Part shown: positions 1-10,991 of the stretch, in pieces
How the letters are laid out: every line of letters starts with the position of its first letter
Position numbering within the stretch: position 1 is the first letter of the stretch
DNA from: Zygnema cylindricum
Lineage: Eukaryota > Streptophyta > Zygnematophyceae > Zygnematales > Zygnemataceae
DNA length: 64,000 bases
Assembly: GCA_037447655.1 (NCBI GenBank)
Contig: JBBHKE010000955.1
Coordinates: 1-64,000, forward strand
Direction of reading: 5' to 3'
The notes under the pieces: model-generated
What the model saw: the letters and a program-made list of their open reading frames with translations, nothing else
What the model was told of the DNA's origin: nothing
The model's database searches: none
Program-made: the position numbers and the translations under genes

Positions 1-486
1 CCTATTTAGAGTTAAGACACATATTAGCATAAATTTACTATAATAAAACAAATCATAGCGCCATTATTAGCGTTAAGAACCCTTATTAACGTACAGTATC
101 GAGGAACAACGGACAAGGGACCAACTTTTTTTATCAACAATCGTTGCGTTATCATTCAAACTGTATAACCTACAGATCCTACAACTGAACAAAAAATGTA
201 CGCTTTACGGCGTAGCGCTGACGCTTAATTGCACTACAATAGTCTAACACATACGAATACATACATTACGTGACGGCGTACTTTTTCAACAAAATCGGAA
301 GACTACATAAATTAGTGTAGACATGTTTGGGGCGGGTATTTAATTTAAAAAAAAAACCAAATTAGTATACGTAAAAAAATAGAATGTATGTTTTTTTCGA
401 AAAAAATCAAATTCTCAATTAGCGTAAATGACGGTAATTGTTCCTACACGCTAAAGAAACCTTTACGCGAATAACGATTCACGGTG
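1..486. mobile_element. Family-A inverted-repeat element, right part
   Basis: The stretch ends with the family terminus CGATTCACGGTG followed by TA. Its left end lies outside the window. Positions 1-330 match, in inverted orientation, the block at about 61000-61320, including a shared GC-richer core (TACGCTTTACGGCGTAGCG). Positions 318-486 match in inverted orientation 1555-1730. It has no coding capacity. The shared ends with different bodies suggest a longer subfamily that uses the same termini. Non-autonomous DNA transposon is inferred from structure. Confidence 0.7.
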
Positions 487-666
487 TAGCTTCGAAGCCC
501 TAGTAGCCACGTGGCTCACATTTTAGCAGTATGGGGCTCTACCTGGAGTGGTGGAAAAGGTTTGTTGATTTGATCCGCAGTAAATTATAAATTGACGCAG
601 GCGTTCGATACGTTGTCTTTAGCAATGAGTATCGGCATCGGATAAACCAATATCCAATGTGTCTAT

Positions 667-850
667 CAGAGGTCGCAAAAGTCAAAATTTTAGATACCCA
701 AAACTGACATTTTTTTTTTCAAAATCTGAACAGCCGATACCCGACCGGGTTATGTCACCCTCCTAAATTGTTACCCGCCACCCGACACGCGTTTACAAAA
801 ATAAAAGTTTACCGAAACTCGATTTATAGCGACTACCCGACCCGCCCGTA
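667..850. mobile_element. Truncated hAT-type element end
   Basis: Begins with CAGAGGTCGCAAAAGTCA and continues with a block that matches the inverted right end of the complete element at 32900-33652. That includes the runs about ACCCGACC and CACCCGACAC. No matching second end is found downstream before the next element at 962, so this is a one-sided remnant. The right boundary is approximate. Confidence 0.6.
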
Positions 851-961
851 CCATACTAAATACAAACTAATGGTACATCTTACATCTCGCAATCTCTCAT
901 ACCTTCCACGATACCAAGACTACAAAGTACAATAATGTTGTATAGTATGTACTGTACAGTA

Positions 962-1549
962 CACCACCAATCGCTATTAGCTTATAAGTTTTTTTAGCGT
1001 ATAAGAATAATTACCGTTATTAACGCTAATTGGGAATTTGAAAAAATTTCAAAGATATCATTTACTCTAATTAGAAATAAGCGTTGTTGTTCAAATCGTG
1101 CGATTTTTTCCCTTTTTCCGATTGCTACGTATAATTCGTGAATGTTGAAAAAATTGCAAGAAATCGTGATGCACTTATCTGTCTGGTAAACTGAACGGGC
1201 AATTTACGGGAATTGTACGGAATTGTACCGAAAATGTACGGACCATTACGAAAAGAGACGGAAATTGTAAGGAAAACTTACAAACTGCGGTATATGTTTA
1301 ATTAATTTTTGTTTACCTGTACGGAATAGTACGGACGAAAATTCATTAACGATTTCTACTATTTTTTCAAAACGTTCAATGCGTTCGCTATGTATAATTC
1401 GTCGCGATTGAATCGTTCGCACTAAACGGTGTGAACAACTATGGAAATTATGGTTTTTTTTTAAATAGTATGGATAATTCTATTTGAGAATTTGGGAAAA
1501 ATTTGAAGGAACCGAATGAGCATTCAATAGCTAATAGCGATTGGTGGTG
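962..1549. mobile_element. Family-A element E2 (588 bp)
   Basis: Perfect terminal inverted repeats: CACCACCAATCGCTATTAGC at the left and its complement at the right, each flanked by TA (960-961 and 1550-1551). The interior has many short GTACGG-type words and matches, inverted, the duplicated blocks at 50640-51018 and 51713-52090. No coding capacity. The TA duplication and short size fit a Tc1/mariner-like (Stowaway-type) MITE, although the superfamily is inferred from ends only. Confidence 0.85.
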
Positions 1550-1554
1550 TACTA

Positions 1555-2100
1555 CACCGTGAATCGTTATTCGTGTAAAGGTTTCTTTAGCCTGTAGGAA
1601 CAATTACCGTTATTTACGCTAATTGAGAATTTGGATTAAAAAAAAAAAAAACATACACACTGGATACTTACTTATACTAATTTGGATTTAAAAAAAATTA
1701 AACACCCGCCCCAAACTTGTTTACACTAATTTAGGTTCTGTTCAAAATCTGACAAATCGTACACAAATCGTACGTTCACACGGTCAAAATGCGGTTGTCG
1801 GACGAATATGTGAGAACGTGATTTTTGACAACACGATTTCATCCCCTTTTTAGAGCGCATATTCTCATGCGTCTGTGGTTACTAAAACCCATTAATTATA
1901 CTTTCTCACTTAAAAAGGTACAGTTTTGTACGGTCTGACACTATCCGTACAACACTCTATTTAGATGATAAAAATTGGAAAAGAACCCTAAATGGCGTAA
2001 TAGAAAAAACAGAATAACAGAATAATTTATGCTGTTTAAGAATTTGGGAAAAATAAGGTACCTTAAATAGCGTCCATTACGCCAATAACGATTCACGGTG
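1555..2100. mobile_element. Family-A element E3 (546 bp)
   Basis: Starts CACCGTGAATCG, ends CGATTCACGGTG, and is flanked by TA (1553-1554, 2101-2102). It lies three bases from E2, so two members sit end to end. Its body is homologous to E6 (6806-7366, opposite orientation) and E11 (51019-51576), including the core with ATTCTCATGCGTCTG. Non-coding. Confidence 0.85.
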
Positions 2101-2207
2101 TAGTACAAGAGTGGAACGTACCTACGAAACCTTCAATTTTTTTCGTTTTTTCATTTTTTCATTTTTTGCTTACCTGGCCATACCCAAATTTGTTTTTTTT
2201 TTTTTTT

Positions 2208-2244
2208 GCCGATAAGTAACCGATAATATCGGTTACTTATCGGC
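2208..2244. repeat. 37-nt perfect palindrome
   Basis: Two 18-base arms (GCCGATAAGTAACCGATA and its complement) flank a single A. It follows a long T tract and is surrounded by related words (CGATAACTATCGGCGATAA). The CGATA vocabulary resembles the ends of the family-B elements, so this may be a collapsed pair of ends. Confidence 0.8.
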
Positions 2245-2700
2245 GATAACACCAATATCGATAACTATCGGCGATAATTGTACGGACCGTACAGATAAAT
2301 GTACGGCCAGTACATTCAATTGTACGTGTTATTCTCCGGACGCGCAACGGACCCCCTTCCCCCCGATTTCGGTAAAAAAATGCAATTTTTCCTTGATTAT
2401 TTCTATTTTAAGGGGGTTTTACTTGGGTTCTACGCTCCCATACCCTTCCTGAATGTCGGACTGTCGCTTTTTACTTTAATGCCTTTTCATTCCATTTTAC
2501 AAACGATCTGAAATAAGGTCGGGCAAAAGAAATACATAAATTTACTTTTGGACGATTATGAGCTATTGTCGCGGATTATTTAAGACATGTTTGATATTTT
2601 TTAGTCCTATTTCTAGTCCAGCTTAGAGGCACTAACATTCAAGTCTCTGACGCCTCAATTTACCAACATACATAATCAATTAAATGTCATAATGCTAAAA
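2245..2700. other. No recognised gene
   Basis: AT-rich sequence with one 70-codon open frame (2299-2511). That frame has no recognisable domain and no splice context, so I see nothing supportable here. Confidence 0.5.
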
Positions 2701-3320
2701 ATTGAATTCCCAAATTCTCAATACTTCACATCTTGCCAAATCACCGATTTCACATTCTAAAAATTGTAAAATTCCTTGCTTACCAATTCTACATCTCTAA
2801 AATCTTCAATGTCAAAAGTCAAAACCTTCAAGATTCAATTCTCAAATTCTCAATACTTTGTATCTTGCCAAATTACCGATTTCACATTAATTCTAAGATT
2901 CTTAACTAACCAATTCTCAATCTCTAAAAATCTGCAATGTCAACATTCTCAAAATCCATTTTCTAAATTATCAATTTTTAAAATTTCCATAACCACTATT
3001 TTCAAAATCTAAAAATTCTGAGATTCCTACCTTTTAAAATCTCAATCTCTAAAAATTTGCAATGTCAAAATTCTCGAAATCCATTTTCTATATTATCATT
3101 GTTTTAAATTTCGAAAACCACCATATTCAAAATCTGAAAATTCCGCAATTCCTACCTTTTAAATTCTCAATCTCTAAAAATCTGCAATGTCAACATTCTC
3201 AAAATCCATTTTCTAAATTATCAATGTTTTATATTTTCCAAAACCACCATATTCAAATCTGAAAATTTTGCAATTACTACCTTTTAAAATCTCAATCTCT
3301 ACAAATCTGCAATATTTCAA
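2700..3320. repeat. AT-rich tandem repeat, ~125-135 bp unit
   Basis: The phrase CTCAATCTCTAAAAATCTGC recurs at 2916, 3041, 3166 and 3291 (variants), exactly 125 bases apart. An upstream pair sharing CAAATTCTCAATACTT starts near 2712 and 2847, about 135 apart. Units are strongly A/T/C biased on the plus strand with few G. The short open frames inside are by-products of the repeat. Confidence 0.85.
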
Positions 3321-3780
3321 CCGTACATTCTAAAAATGTACCCAAAAATAAAAATTTCCACTTCATTATTTTTTTTTGAATGAACATTTCCACCAATCTC
3401 CATGTACTATTCCCGATTCCCTTGGCCGTTTTCCATTCTGAAATACCGTATTTCCCACATTATCATCGTTACTTCTTTCTCTTTCAATCACCTTACCTTT
3501 TTCATCACGAACATTTATGAAGGACTCCGTTGTTTTCCATGATCCTTTTAAAAAAACCATGTTTTCAGCGGACTTCGGACTAAGCCGGTTTCATTTCGTC
3601 GTGGCAATTTGACCGGCCGCTGAAAATACCCGCTCCGAATGAGCCTAAGTATCAGGTATTGCTAATACTATTCGATCTAATGAGCTCAATGCTAAAAAAA
3701 GGTGGCATTTTCTGGCCCACCATTTCAAAGGGTTCCCGGGCTCACTCTTGGAATCCTCTAAAATACTACGTCTTTTGTAA
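3321..3780. other. No recognised gene
   Basis: Sequence between the tandem array and the hAT pseudogene. A 64-codon minus frame (3366-3560) has no recognisable domain. It may belong to the decayed 3' part of the neighbouring transposon. Confidence 0.4.
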
Positions 3781-3782
3781 AG

Positions 3783-5371
3783 TTAGATTTCATGGAGAAA
3801 ATGGTCCTTGAACTCATCTCGAGTGAGGTCATGATCAAATTTTTTAGGGGGATCTTCTATTCTGGACGTCGATGACATTAGTAGATCTGCTTTTAGGGTC
3901 AAAAAAATATCATCATCATCTTCATTTTCTTTAGCCACCCCTTTCACGATGGACATATTTTCACTTTCCAAGATTCCACCATAAGCACCAACATCCGAAG
4001 GTTGAGAACTTAACACCTCCTCTTCAAACTTTTCCAGCAAAACATAAAGAAATTCTTGCCAAACTTTGTCTTTTTCTAAAGAAGAATTTTTAATTTTGTT
4101 TTGTCCTAAGATCCAACGCTGAATCAATAAATATTTTCATGGGGAGAGTCGCAAGCTCAAGAGTGCCAAACCGGATTTCAAAATCGGAAACCATATCGGA
4201 TGCAATTAGGTGAATTGTCGAATGCCTATCATTTTCAATTGAGGTGTCATTTTCAATTGAGGTGTCTAGAACCACGCTCTCCAAACCCTTAAGAAGTAAG
4301 TTAATAATAATGGGAACCCAACTCAATGTGACATAGCTTTTTCCTTCAAAAACTCTTTGGGCCACCATAAAAGGCTTCAAAAGAGTGACTCGTCTTTCAA
4401 TAACAATCCACGACTCTTCGCTTAATTTTGCATTTATTGGAACCGTTGTTATCGTCAAAGCAACTAATGGTTCCTTCAAAAATAAAACTGAAGCAAGCAT
4501 AGAATAAGTAGACCACCACCTTGTAGCTAAACGACTTCCACTTAATTCTTAATTGAGTGGCAAAACTTTTGAGAATATCGTTTGCTCTCGGGAAGCTCTT
4601 AAAAAACCCTACTAGATTCTTGGAAGTTCTCATGTGTGTTGACACACTTGGACCTACAAAGAATTTCCCGGTGACCAACTCTAGGAGGTGGTCAACACAC
4701 CAGTGTCAATCACACGACATAGCTTTGTAGGCTTTTTTCATGGCAACCGGAGTGTGAGTAACACAAACTGCCACTACGCATTCAGAAATGTTATACGTTG
4801 CCAAAACATCATTATATTTTTCTTTTTATGACTTCGGCTGTGTGACCCTTTGGGAAAGGGGAACACCCTAAGCATACATTTAAGAGATCCCATTCTGAAT
4901 TGATGAAATGGGAAGTCAATGAACAGTAAGATCCATTAGACATTGAATTCCATGTGCCTAAAATTACACTAAAGGTCTCTCCTTCAAGTAGGTTTGCTAA
5001 ACTTAAACGAACCTTTATACTTATCTCCTCCATTCTAGACGGTAATCCTTGACGATCTGGGATTGTTGTCTTTGGTGCTAACCCTTTAATCATCTCGAGA
5101 AACTCCACGCTCTCCGCCACACTTAGCGGTTGTGAATCCAAAACTATTCAACAAATGAGCCTATCTTTAAAAGAGCTGCTCCCATATTGATGAAGTCTTC
5201 GAGGGCTCCTGGTTTCTCTTCAATCTCCTTGAGATTCCCGGCTGCAAAGAGATTTTGGTGCTTATGCTTTAGGTGAGACACTAAATTTGAAGGGCTCAAC
5301 GACTTCCCTCTAGCCACATCCATATCATAGTGTTTACAAAATGCCTTATCTAAATGCCTACCGTCGTGCAA
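3783..5371 (-). pseudogene. hAT-superfamily transposase, decayed
   Basis: Successive minus-strand frames give the parts of a BED-finger hAT transposase in order. At 5371-5144 is a BED-like zinc finger with CKHY and SHLKHKH; its second expected cysteine seems lost. At about 4560-4300, across a frame change, is the hAT core TRWWSTYSMLASVLFLKEPL, then a segment reading LSEESWIVIERRVTLLKPF and YVTLSWVPIIINLLL. At 4127-3783 is an acidic tail region. The reading frame is broken several times (frame changes near 5141, 4680, 4500 and 4100) and no C-terminal dimerisation block is seen. hAT enzymes move elements with 8-bp target duplications, such as the one at 32900-33652, but no direct link of ends is shown. 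Confidence 0.75.
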
Positions 5372-5800
5372 TACCTTAAATGCTGCTATACTTTTGATAT
5401 TGCTCCTTTCACAATGGCTTTTTTAGCGTGTTGCATTCCTCCTTAATTTTTTGTAAGTTCTCTAATTTTTTGAAATTTTTAGTCTCTTCTACCTCCACAT
5501 CAAAAATTTGTGTCCCATCCTCCTCTCCTCCTACAGTTTCCTGATAATCAATCAGAATGAATAAATATATAATTTTAGTTTTTTACTATTTTATAAAAAT
5601 CTAGCATTTCCTCAAATAAGTGCTGCAGAATTTTCAAAACATGGTGGTTGTAAATGGCGGCAGTCTGACAAATGTGTTCATCTGCTCTATTCGTCTTTTT
5701 TTCGAAAAAGTTTGATTCAAGAATTTTACAATGTATTTATCTTTTTTCGTTTCGGTACCATAGTTTAAGAACTATACAACATAATTTTAAATTTGTCAAC
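5372..5800. other. No recognised gene
   Basis: Likely the decayed 5' part or flank of the hAT pseudogene followed by AT-rich sequence. No open frame of note. Confidence 0.4.
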
Positions 5801-6065
5801 GTTTAGGTGCAGCGTTGTCCGTAATAATTTTCAGTTAAATTGATACGAAACAGATTTTCATACATGGCATGCCACGCTATATAATGTAAATAATATAATA
5901 GAGTATATTATAAAGTTCTATAGTATGAGTACTATATTTTTTAAGTTATCGCTGATATGGAATTTGTTGGACTCGGATTGATATATCGGGACCTCTGATC
6001 GTTCAATAACCGATCACTATCGGTATTGGTGATATCGCGATTTTTTTTTTACCGATACACAACAC
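5800..6065. mobile_element. Family-B element, partial
   Basis: Ends ACCGATACACAACAC followed by TA (6066-6067). Its body, including CATGGCATGCCACGCTATA and the TATTATAAAG tract, is homologous to 7570-7784 and, inverted, to 11768-12120. The left end is not resolved. Confidence 0.6.
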
Positions 6066-6074
6066 TACTAATTT

Positions 6075-6493
6075 GGGTAATCAATTGTTTTCAAAAAAGA
6101 ATTACTCTAATTTGGGTTTCTTTCCGTAATTATTATCATCGCTGAATATCTCCACAGTAAATTAGGTTTACATACAGAATATGACAAAACGTACAGTTTC
6201 ACGTCATTATGACCTTTACACTATGCTGATTGTGAAAACGCATTTACATGATAACAACCTGTATTAAATCATTTTTTGTACTTTTTTAGTAAATAAAGTG
6301 TAATTTTGCACGTCAGACACCGACCGTACGCCACACTATTTAAAACGACATTATATTAAAGTTGTTAACGCTGATTAAAAAGTACCTTAAATAATATAAA
6401 GAATAATTTAGAATAATGTACTCTATTTAGGGTGATAGTCAAAATTTGGGGCGACGGAATTAGCGTACATAACGCTAATTACGATTCGCGGTG
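6075..6493. mobile_element. Family-A element E4, left-truncated
   Basis: Right end CGATTCGCGGTG plus TA (6494-6495). The interior carries the family phrases CCGTACGCCACACTATTTAAA and GGAATTAGCGTACATAACGC also present in E6, E9 and E11. The left end is not clear and probably abuts the family-B copy. Confidence 0.65.
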
Positions 6494-6505
6494 TACTCTA
6501 CAGTA

Positions 6506-6704
6506 CACCGTGAATCGTTATTAGCGTATAAAAATTATTAGTGTAAAGAAAAAATTAGCGTCATTCATTCTAATATAGTGCCAGGAGACGTGGCAGATTA
6601 TGGTCCACGTCCTTAAATAGTGTAATTTATTCTATTTAAGGTATCAATGTCAAAACTTTGGGGTGCCGATATAGCGTATATAAGGCTAATAATGATTTAC
6701 GGTG
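6506..6704. mobile_element. Family-A element E5, short form (199 bp)
   Basis: Left end CACCGTGAATCGTTATTAGC, right end GATTTACGGTG, TA on both sides (6504-6505, 6705-6706). The inverted similarity extends outward over CAGTA/TACTG, so the true terminus could be CAGTACACCG. The interior phrase GGTCCACGTCCTTAAATAG is shared with the 139-bp element at 32653-32791. Confidence 0.85.
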
Positions 6705-6805
6705 TACTGTAATGTAGTAATATTAATTATTTTTTAAGTTACAGGGTCAAAAACTCGGGGACAAAAACTCGGGGGCACCGAACCGCAAAACTGTACAGTA
6801 TAGTA

Positions 6806-7399
6806 CACCGCCAATCACTATTAGCGTTGTGTACGCTAATTCTGTCCCGCTTTTTTTTATTATTATTCTCCATTAGCGTAGTTCATTCTATTTTTTTCTT
6901 TGCTCTATTTAGGGTTAGTTTTTTAGTACCGTACAAAACGGAAGTACGCCATCTTTTAAATAGTGTGGTGTACGGTCGAAGTCAAACCGTACAAAAAAGT
7001 ACATTTTTAAGGGAAAAAGTACAATTCATTTTGTTTAGTAGCCGCGGACGCATGAGAATGTGTGGTCTAAAAAGGGGATCAGATCGAGTTGTCAAATATC
7101 ACGTTCGCATATATTCGTCCAACAACCACGTTTCGACTGTGTGAACGTACGATTTGTGTACGATTTGTCAGATTTTGTACAAATACCTATATTAGTGTAA
7201 GCATGTTTGCGACCGACATTTACTTTTTTCAAAGACCCAAATTATAATCATTAAACAATTAAAATGTATGTTTTTTTTCAAAATTTTCAAATTCTTAATT
7301 AACGTAAACCACAGTAATTATTCATATACGCTAAAAAAACTTCTACGCTGATAGCAATTAGCGGTGTAGCGTTATTAACGCTAATAGCGACTCACGGTG
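6806..7399. mobile_element. Family-A element E6 plus a nested end fragment
   Basis: E6 runs 6806-7366 (561 bp), from CACCGCCAATCACTATTAGC to GCAATTAGCGGTG, with TA at 6804-6805 and 7367-7368. It is a near full-length inverted homologue of E11 (51019-51576). Immediately after it, 7369-7399 is another family end (GCTAATAGCGACTCACGGTG then TA), which suggests insertion of one member into or beside another. The 105-codon plus frame inside is not a gene. Confidence 0.8.
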
Positions 7400-7433
7400 T
7401 AGTAATTTGCATCAGTAGCCATTTGTCCATAAC

Positions 7434-7784
7434 CGATATGTACCTTTTTTATACTTGATTTAGTGGTCCAGTATATCGGAAAAGGAATTATTGCAATATA
7501 AAACCCGATATAATAAGATAAATCACCGATAAATATTGGACTCGACAATTGTTGGCGATGATTGTATGGTTAAAACCGAACACTTGTAAACACAGAAAAA
7601 AAATTTCATACGTGGCACGCCACACTATACAATGTACATAACATATAATAATATAATATAAAGTACTATGATAGAGAATATTGTATTTTTTGCTCTTCGT
7701 CGTTAAAAATCTGTTGGTTACGGAGCGATATACCGGGACACCTCAATTTTTGATAATTGATAATCATCGCGATATACACAACAC
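7434..7784. mobile_element. Family-B element, partial
   Basis: Right end GCGATATACACAACAC followed by TA (7785-7786). The block GTGGCACGCCACACTATACA and the following AT-rich stretch match the copy at 5800-6065 and the inverted copy at 11768-12120. The left end is unresolved. Confidence 0.6.
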
Positions 7785-7870
7785 TATTAAAAAGTAAAAA
7801 CATATAGCACATTTTGTACGATGATACAATACGCACATAATAATTTAGCATATATGTACGATTTTATAAA

Positions 7871-10142
7871 GGGAATTGATCATGACAGTTTTGGTTGCGC
7901 ACGGTCACTTACGTCATTTTGTCAAAAAATGTACGTTTGAAGTACACATTGGTACAAATAAAGCACCGTTGAGTACAAATTTGATAGTCAATCGTTTGGA
8001 CAATTTTGACTTTCAAAATATTGTGTCAACTGCTTAACATTTTGCCGCGCTTGCGAACGTCTACCGTCATAATAAAATTAAAAATTCACACGGCCAGCGA
8101 ACGTTTACGTTAACAAAACTGCGGCAACCACATGTAGATAAAAGTGTTGTAGACGGTCACTTTTTGTCGTTACATGAGCCCCACGGTGAGAGCACTTAGC
8201 CGCAAAATTGAAATTTAATCGTCTAAGTGTTACATTGATAGACTCAAAGTGAAACGAAACCTCTTTAAACTGAAGTACGATACGTCTTATAAGGAATTAT
8301 TAATACGCACGAAACGAAATAAGCTTTGTACTCTATAATAAAAACGAACCGGCGTAAAAATATCAATTGAAATTAAATGAAAAAAATGTGCGTCGTCATG
8401 CGCGACGAAATCGAGCCACACTATCTACGAATCAACATTCTTACATTGACAACGAAATGTTAGGATATTCGGCGAATTAGCGTCGACCGAAATCGCGTCG
8501 TCAAATGGTTTGTTCGGTTCGCGTCAGTTATGTTTTGTTTCGTTCGGTAAAGTACTGTACTTTTGTGTCGGTTCGGTTTGGTGCGAGCGGTATGTTGTTT
8601 TGAAAAATATAGTTTCGTGCGTAGATCATTACCGATACTAATGTGGTGGTACAAATGGAGGTTCGAATGGAATTGTGGATTGGGGGGAGTAATTGAACGG
8701 TTGGAATTAAAGTGACGTGAGGGAGTAATTGAGTGGCTCGGAATACGTTTGCAAACGGACGGCGGATCGATGTGAAATGTACGAAATGTTGAATATGTAC
8801 GCCGCCGGTACGGAGCGTCTTGTTTAGACAGGTGTACTTCATTTGCGACAGGCTCATTTGTTGCAAATGACGCATGTTCAGTACGAAAAAGATTTTGAAG
8901 GTACGGTTTAATTTCGGCAAGTGGGTCATGGTACATTTGGAGGGCGGACGGCGTCCGCCGATATTTTCAAGGGATCGCAATTTTGATGACGTGGTATCAA
9001 GTGGACCGTACGTATGTGATGTCGATTCACTACGAGGTTTCGTCCACAAGTGAATAATCAAGTTGATACTCAGTACGCGGATTTTATGGAAGCGTCGGTG
9101 TAAATATTTTGATTAAACATTGTTTTGTCTTTTTGTGCATTAATTTTCAGTGTAGAATTACATTTTCTGACATACCTTGAATTATTAAGGTATACTCACA
9201 TTAGTTTAAGTAGATGGGAAATTACGTACGGATGGTATGCCTCCGTACATTCAGTAGTAAGCCTGAGTGTATATATTGTAGAACTTAGTCATTTCAGAAC
9301 ATAGGAACTTCCTGGACCAAAAACTGTTTATGGTTATTTTGGTAATTTTATTTGAGGATTACTCTCAGATCTGTCGGCAGAACTCTCTGAAATTATGCAT
9401 GTGTGTTCCTCTTTGTATTTTCAATATTGTCACAAAGTTTCAGGCATATTGTGTGCATGGTCTGTGTTTTACGTCATTGTGAAGTTAGTCTGTTTTATTA
9501 AAGTTATGGCAGACTGTTTTTCTGCAGTTTTGACCAGATGATGTGATCACTCTGTTTATTATTTTTGTCTGAAACTTTGTGAGGTTATTTTGTGGCCTAG
9601 AAAATATCTTTGTTTGTAGTTTCAGATTGTTTTGATATTTCTGTAGAATTCTGTGTTGATTCAAAGTAGGCTATTTTCGGGTAGTCTGTGGTGCTTCCGA
9701 GGGTAAATCCATGGCTGAAAATGGCTATGGACAACACGGTATTCATTTGTACGACGGTATTCATTTATGCAAATCGCACGTTGGTCGATTTCGAGGAAAT
9801 GTTGCGGCTAAGTGCTCTCACCGTGGGGCTCATGTAACGACAAAAAGTACCTGTCTACAACACTTTTATTAACATGTGGTTGCCGCAGTTTTGTTATCGT
9901 AAACGTTCGTTGGCCGTGTGATTTTTTAATTTTATTATGGCGGTCAACGTTCGCAAGCGCGGCAAAATTTTAAACGGTTGACACAATATTTTGAAATTCA
10001 AAGTTGTCCAGCCGATTTACCGTCAAATTTGTACTCAACGGTGCTTTATTTGTACCAATGTGTACTTCAAACGTACATTTTTTGACAAAATGACGTAAGT
10101 GACTGTGCGCAACCAAAACAGTCACTGTCATGATCAATTCCC
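7871..10142. mobile_element. 2.27-kb long-TIR element (MULE-like), non-autonomous
   Basis: Arms 7871-8215 and 9797-10142 are inverted copies of about 345 bases, starting GGGAATTGATCATGAC and ending GTCATGATCAATTCCC. The element is flanked by an exact 8-bp direct repeat TTTATAAA (7863-7870 and 10143-10150). Long arms fit Mutator-like elements, although the duplication is 8 rather than the usual 9 bp. Related arms or bodies recur at 13168, 28337-28906 and 39285. No transposase is visible. The interior (8220-9790) includes a block at about 9060-9710 that resembles the leader/LTR block of the copia element at 17180-17600, so the element probably carries retrotransposon cargo. Confidence 0.85.
8460..9061 (-). 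other. Overlapping open frames inside the long-TIR element
   Basis: Two overlapping minus frames of 158 and 177 codons (8936-8460 and 9061-8528) lie in the cargo of the element. I recognise no domain in either, and neither has convincing splice context. They share the same bases in different frames, so at most one could be coding. Captured host sequence is possible but unproved. Confidence 0.2.
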
Positions 10143-10150
10143 TTTATAAA

Positions 10151-10690
10151 TTTTAATTTTCGTCACTTCCACAGATATTTGAATCACATTTTGCGGTTGA
10201 ATAATCTTCGACAATTTTCAACGCTTGAACACAAAGCGTGCTTAGTATTAACTCACGTACGAAAAAGGTACATTACAGTAGTGTAATGTACTGTATTGTA
10301 GGCTACTTGTACGACTTGGCGAAAATTGGTCCAAATATTTCTCAAAATAATATTGCTGAGATTTGAAGGCTTTAATGACATTTACGCTTATTCAGGAGGT
10401 ACAGTACAGTTTTGTAGCTGAATAGTATAGTGTACCACAATGTAATAAATGTGTCAGTGTGTACGGCAATTTTATCATTAGTTCGTACGTTAGAGCAAAA
10501 AATATTTTGAACTAAAGTTTTGGGAAAAATTGCTCATCAATTTGTAATAAAGTTCTCGGATAACGACGTCGACACTACAAATAGCGTGTAGATGACACGA
10601 GAAATCGTCCTCAAATCTGATTCATAAGAATAAAACATAATGACTGGGGGAAATCGCTCGAATGTGTTCAAACGTCGATAATGTGAACAC
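10151..10690. other. No recognised gene
   Basis: AT-rich, with several GTAC words (TACAGTAGTGTAATGTACTG near 10274). Similar phrasing (GACACGAGAAATCG, CGTCGATAATGTGAAC) recurs around 32040-32260, so a low-copy dispersed repeat is likely. No gene seen. Confidence 0.45.
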
Positions 10691-10726
10691 ATATTATTGA
10701 AAGAAAAACTTTATTACAGAAAGTGC

Positions 10727-10741
10727 GATGGAAAAACCATC
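10727..10741 (-). repeat. 3'-end stem-loop of non-LTR copy A
   Basis: GATGG and CCATC arms around an A5 loop. The same structure with a longer stem is present at the same place in copy B (42723-42740), about 11-15 bases before AATAAA on the element strand. Conservation in two divergent copies suggests a role in 3' end recognition or processing. Confidence 0.6.
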
Positions 10742-10991
10742 AAAGTACAAAGGGGGTAAAAAAAAAGAAAAAGAACATTTAAAGAGTACAAGAGCCAACA
10801 TTTATTAATAACAAAACAAACAAATGAGGAAAACAAAGGCAACTAGGCAAACTACCAAGACTAAACAGAAAACTAAAGATGACTACACGAAAAAGAAAAC
10901 CCACACTATATGACGCCCCACAGCCCTAACAAACTAAATTCCACACAAGTAGGCTTGGGGGAGGACTCCTTGGACCGCTGGATTCAAAAGC

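Noticed and set aside
8460-9061. A captured host gene in the long-TIR element
   Set aside because: Two overlapping frames are open, but neither could be assigned or shown to have exon structure. Kept only as an unassigned frame.
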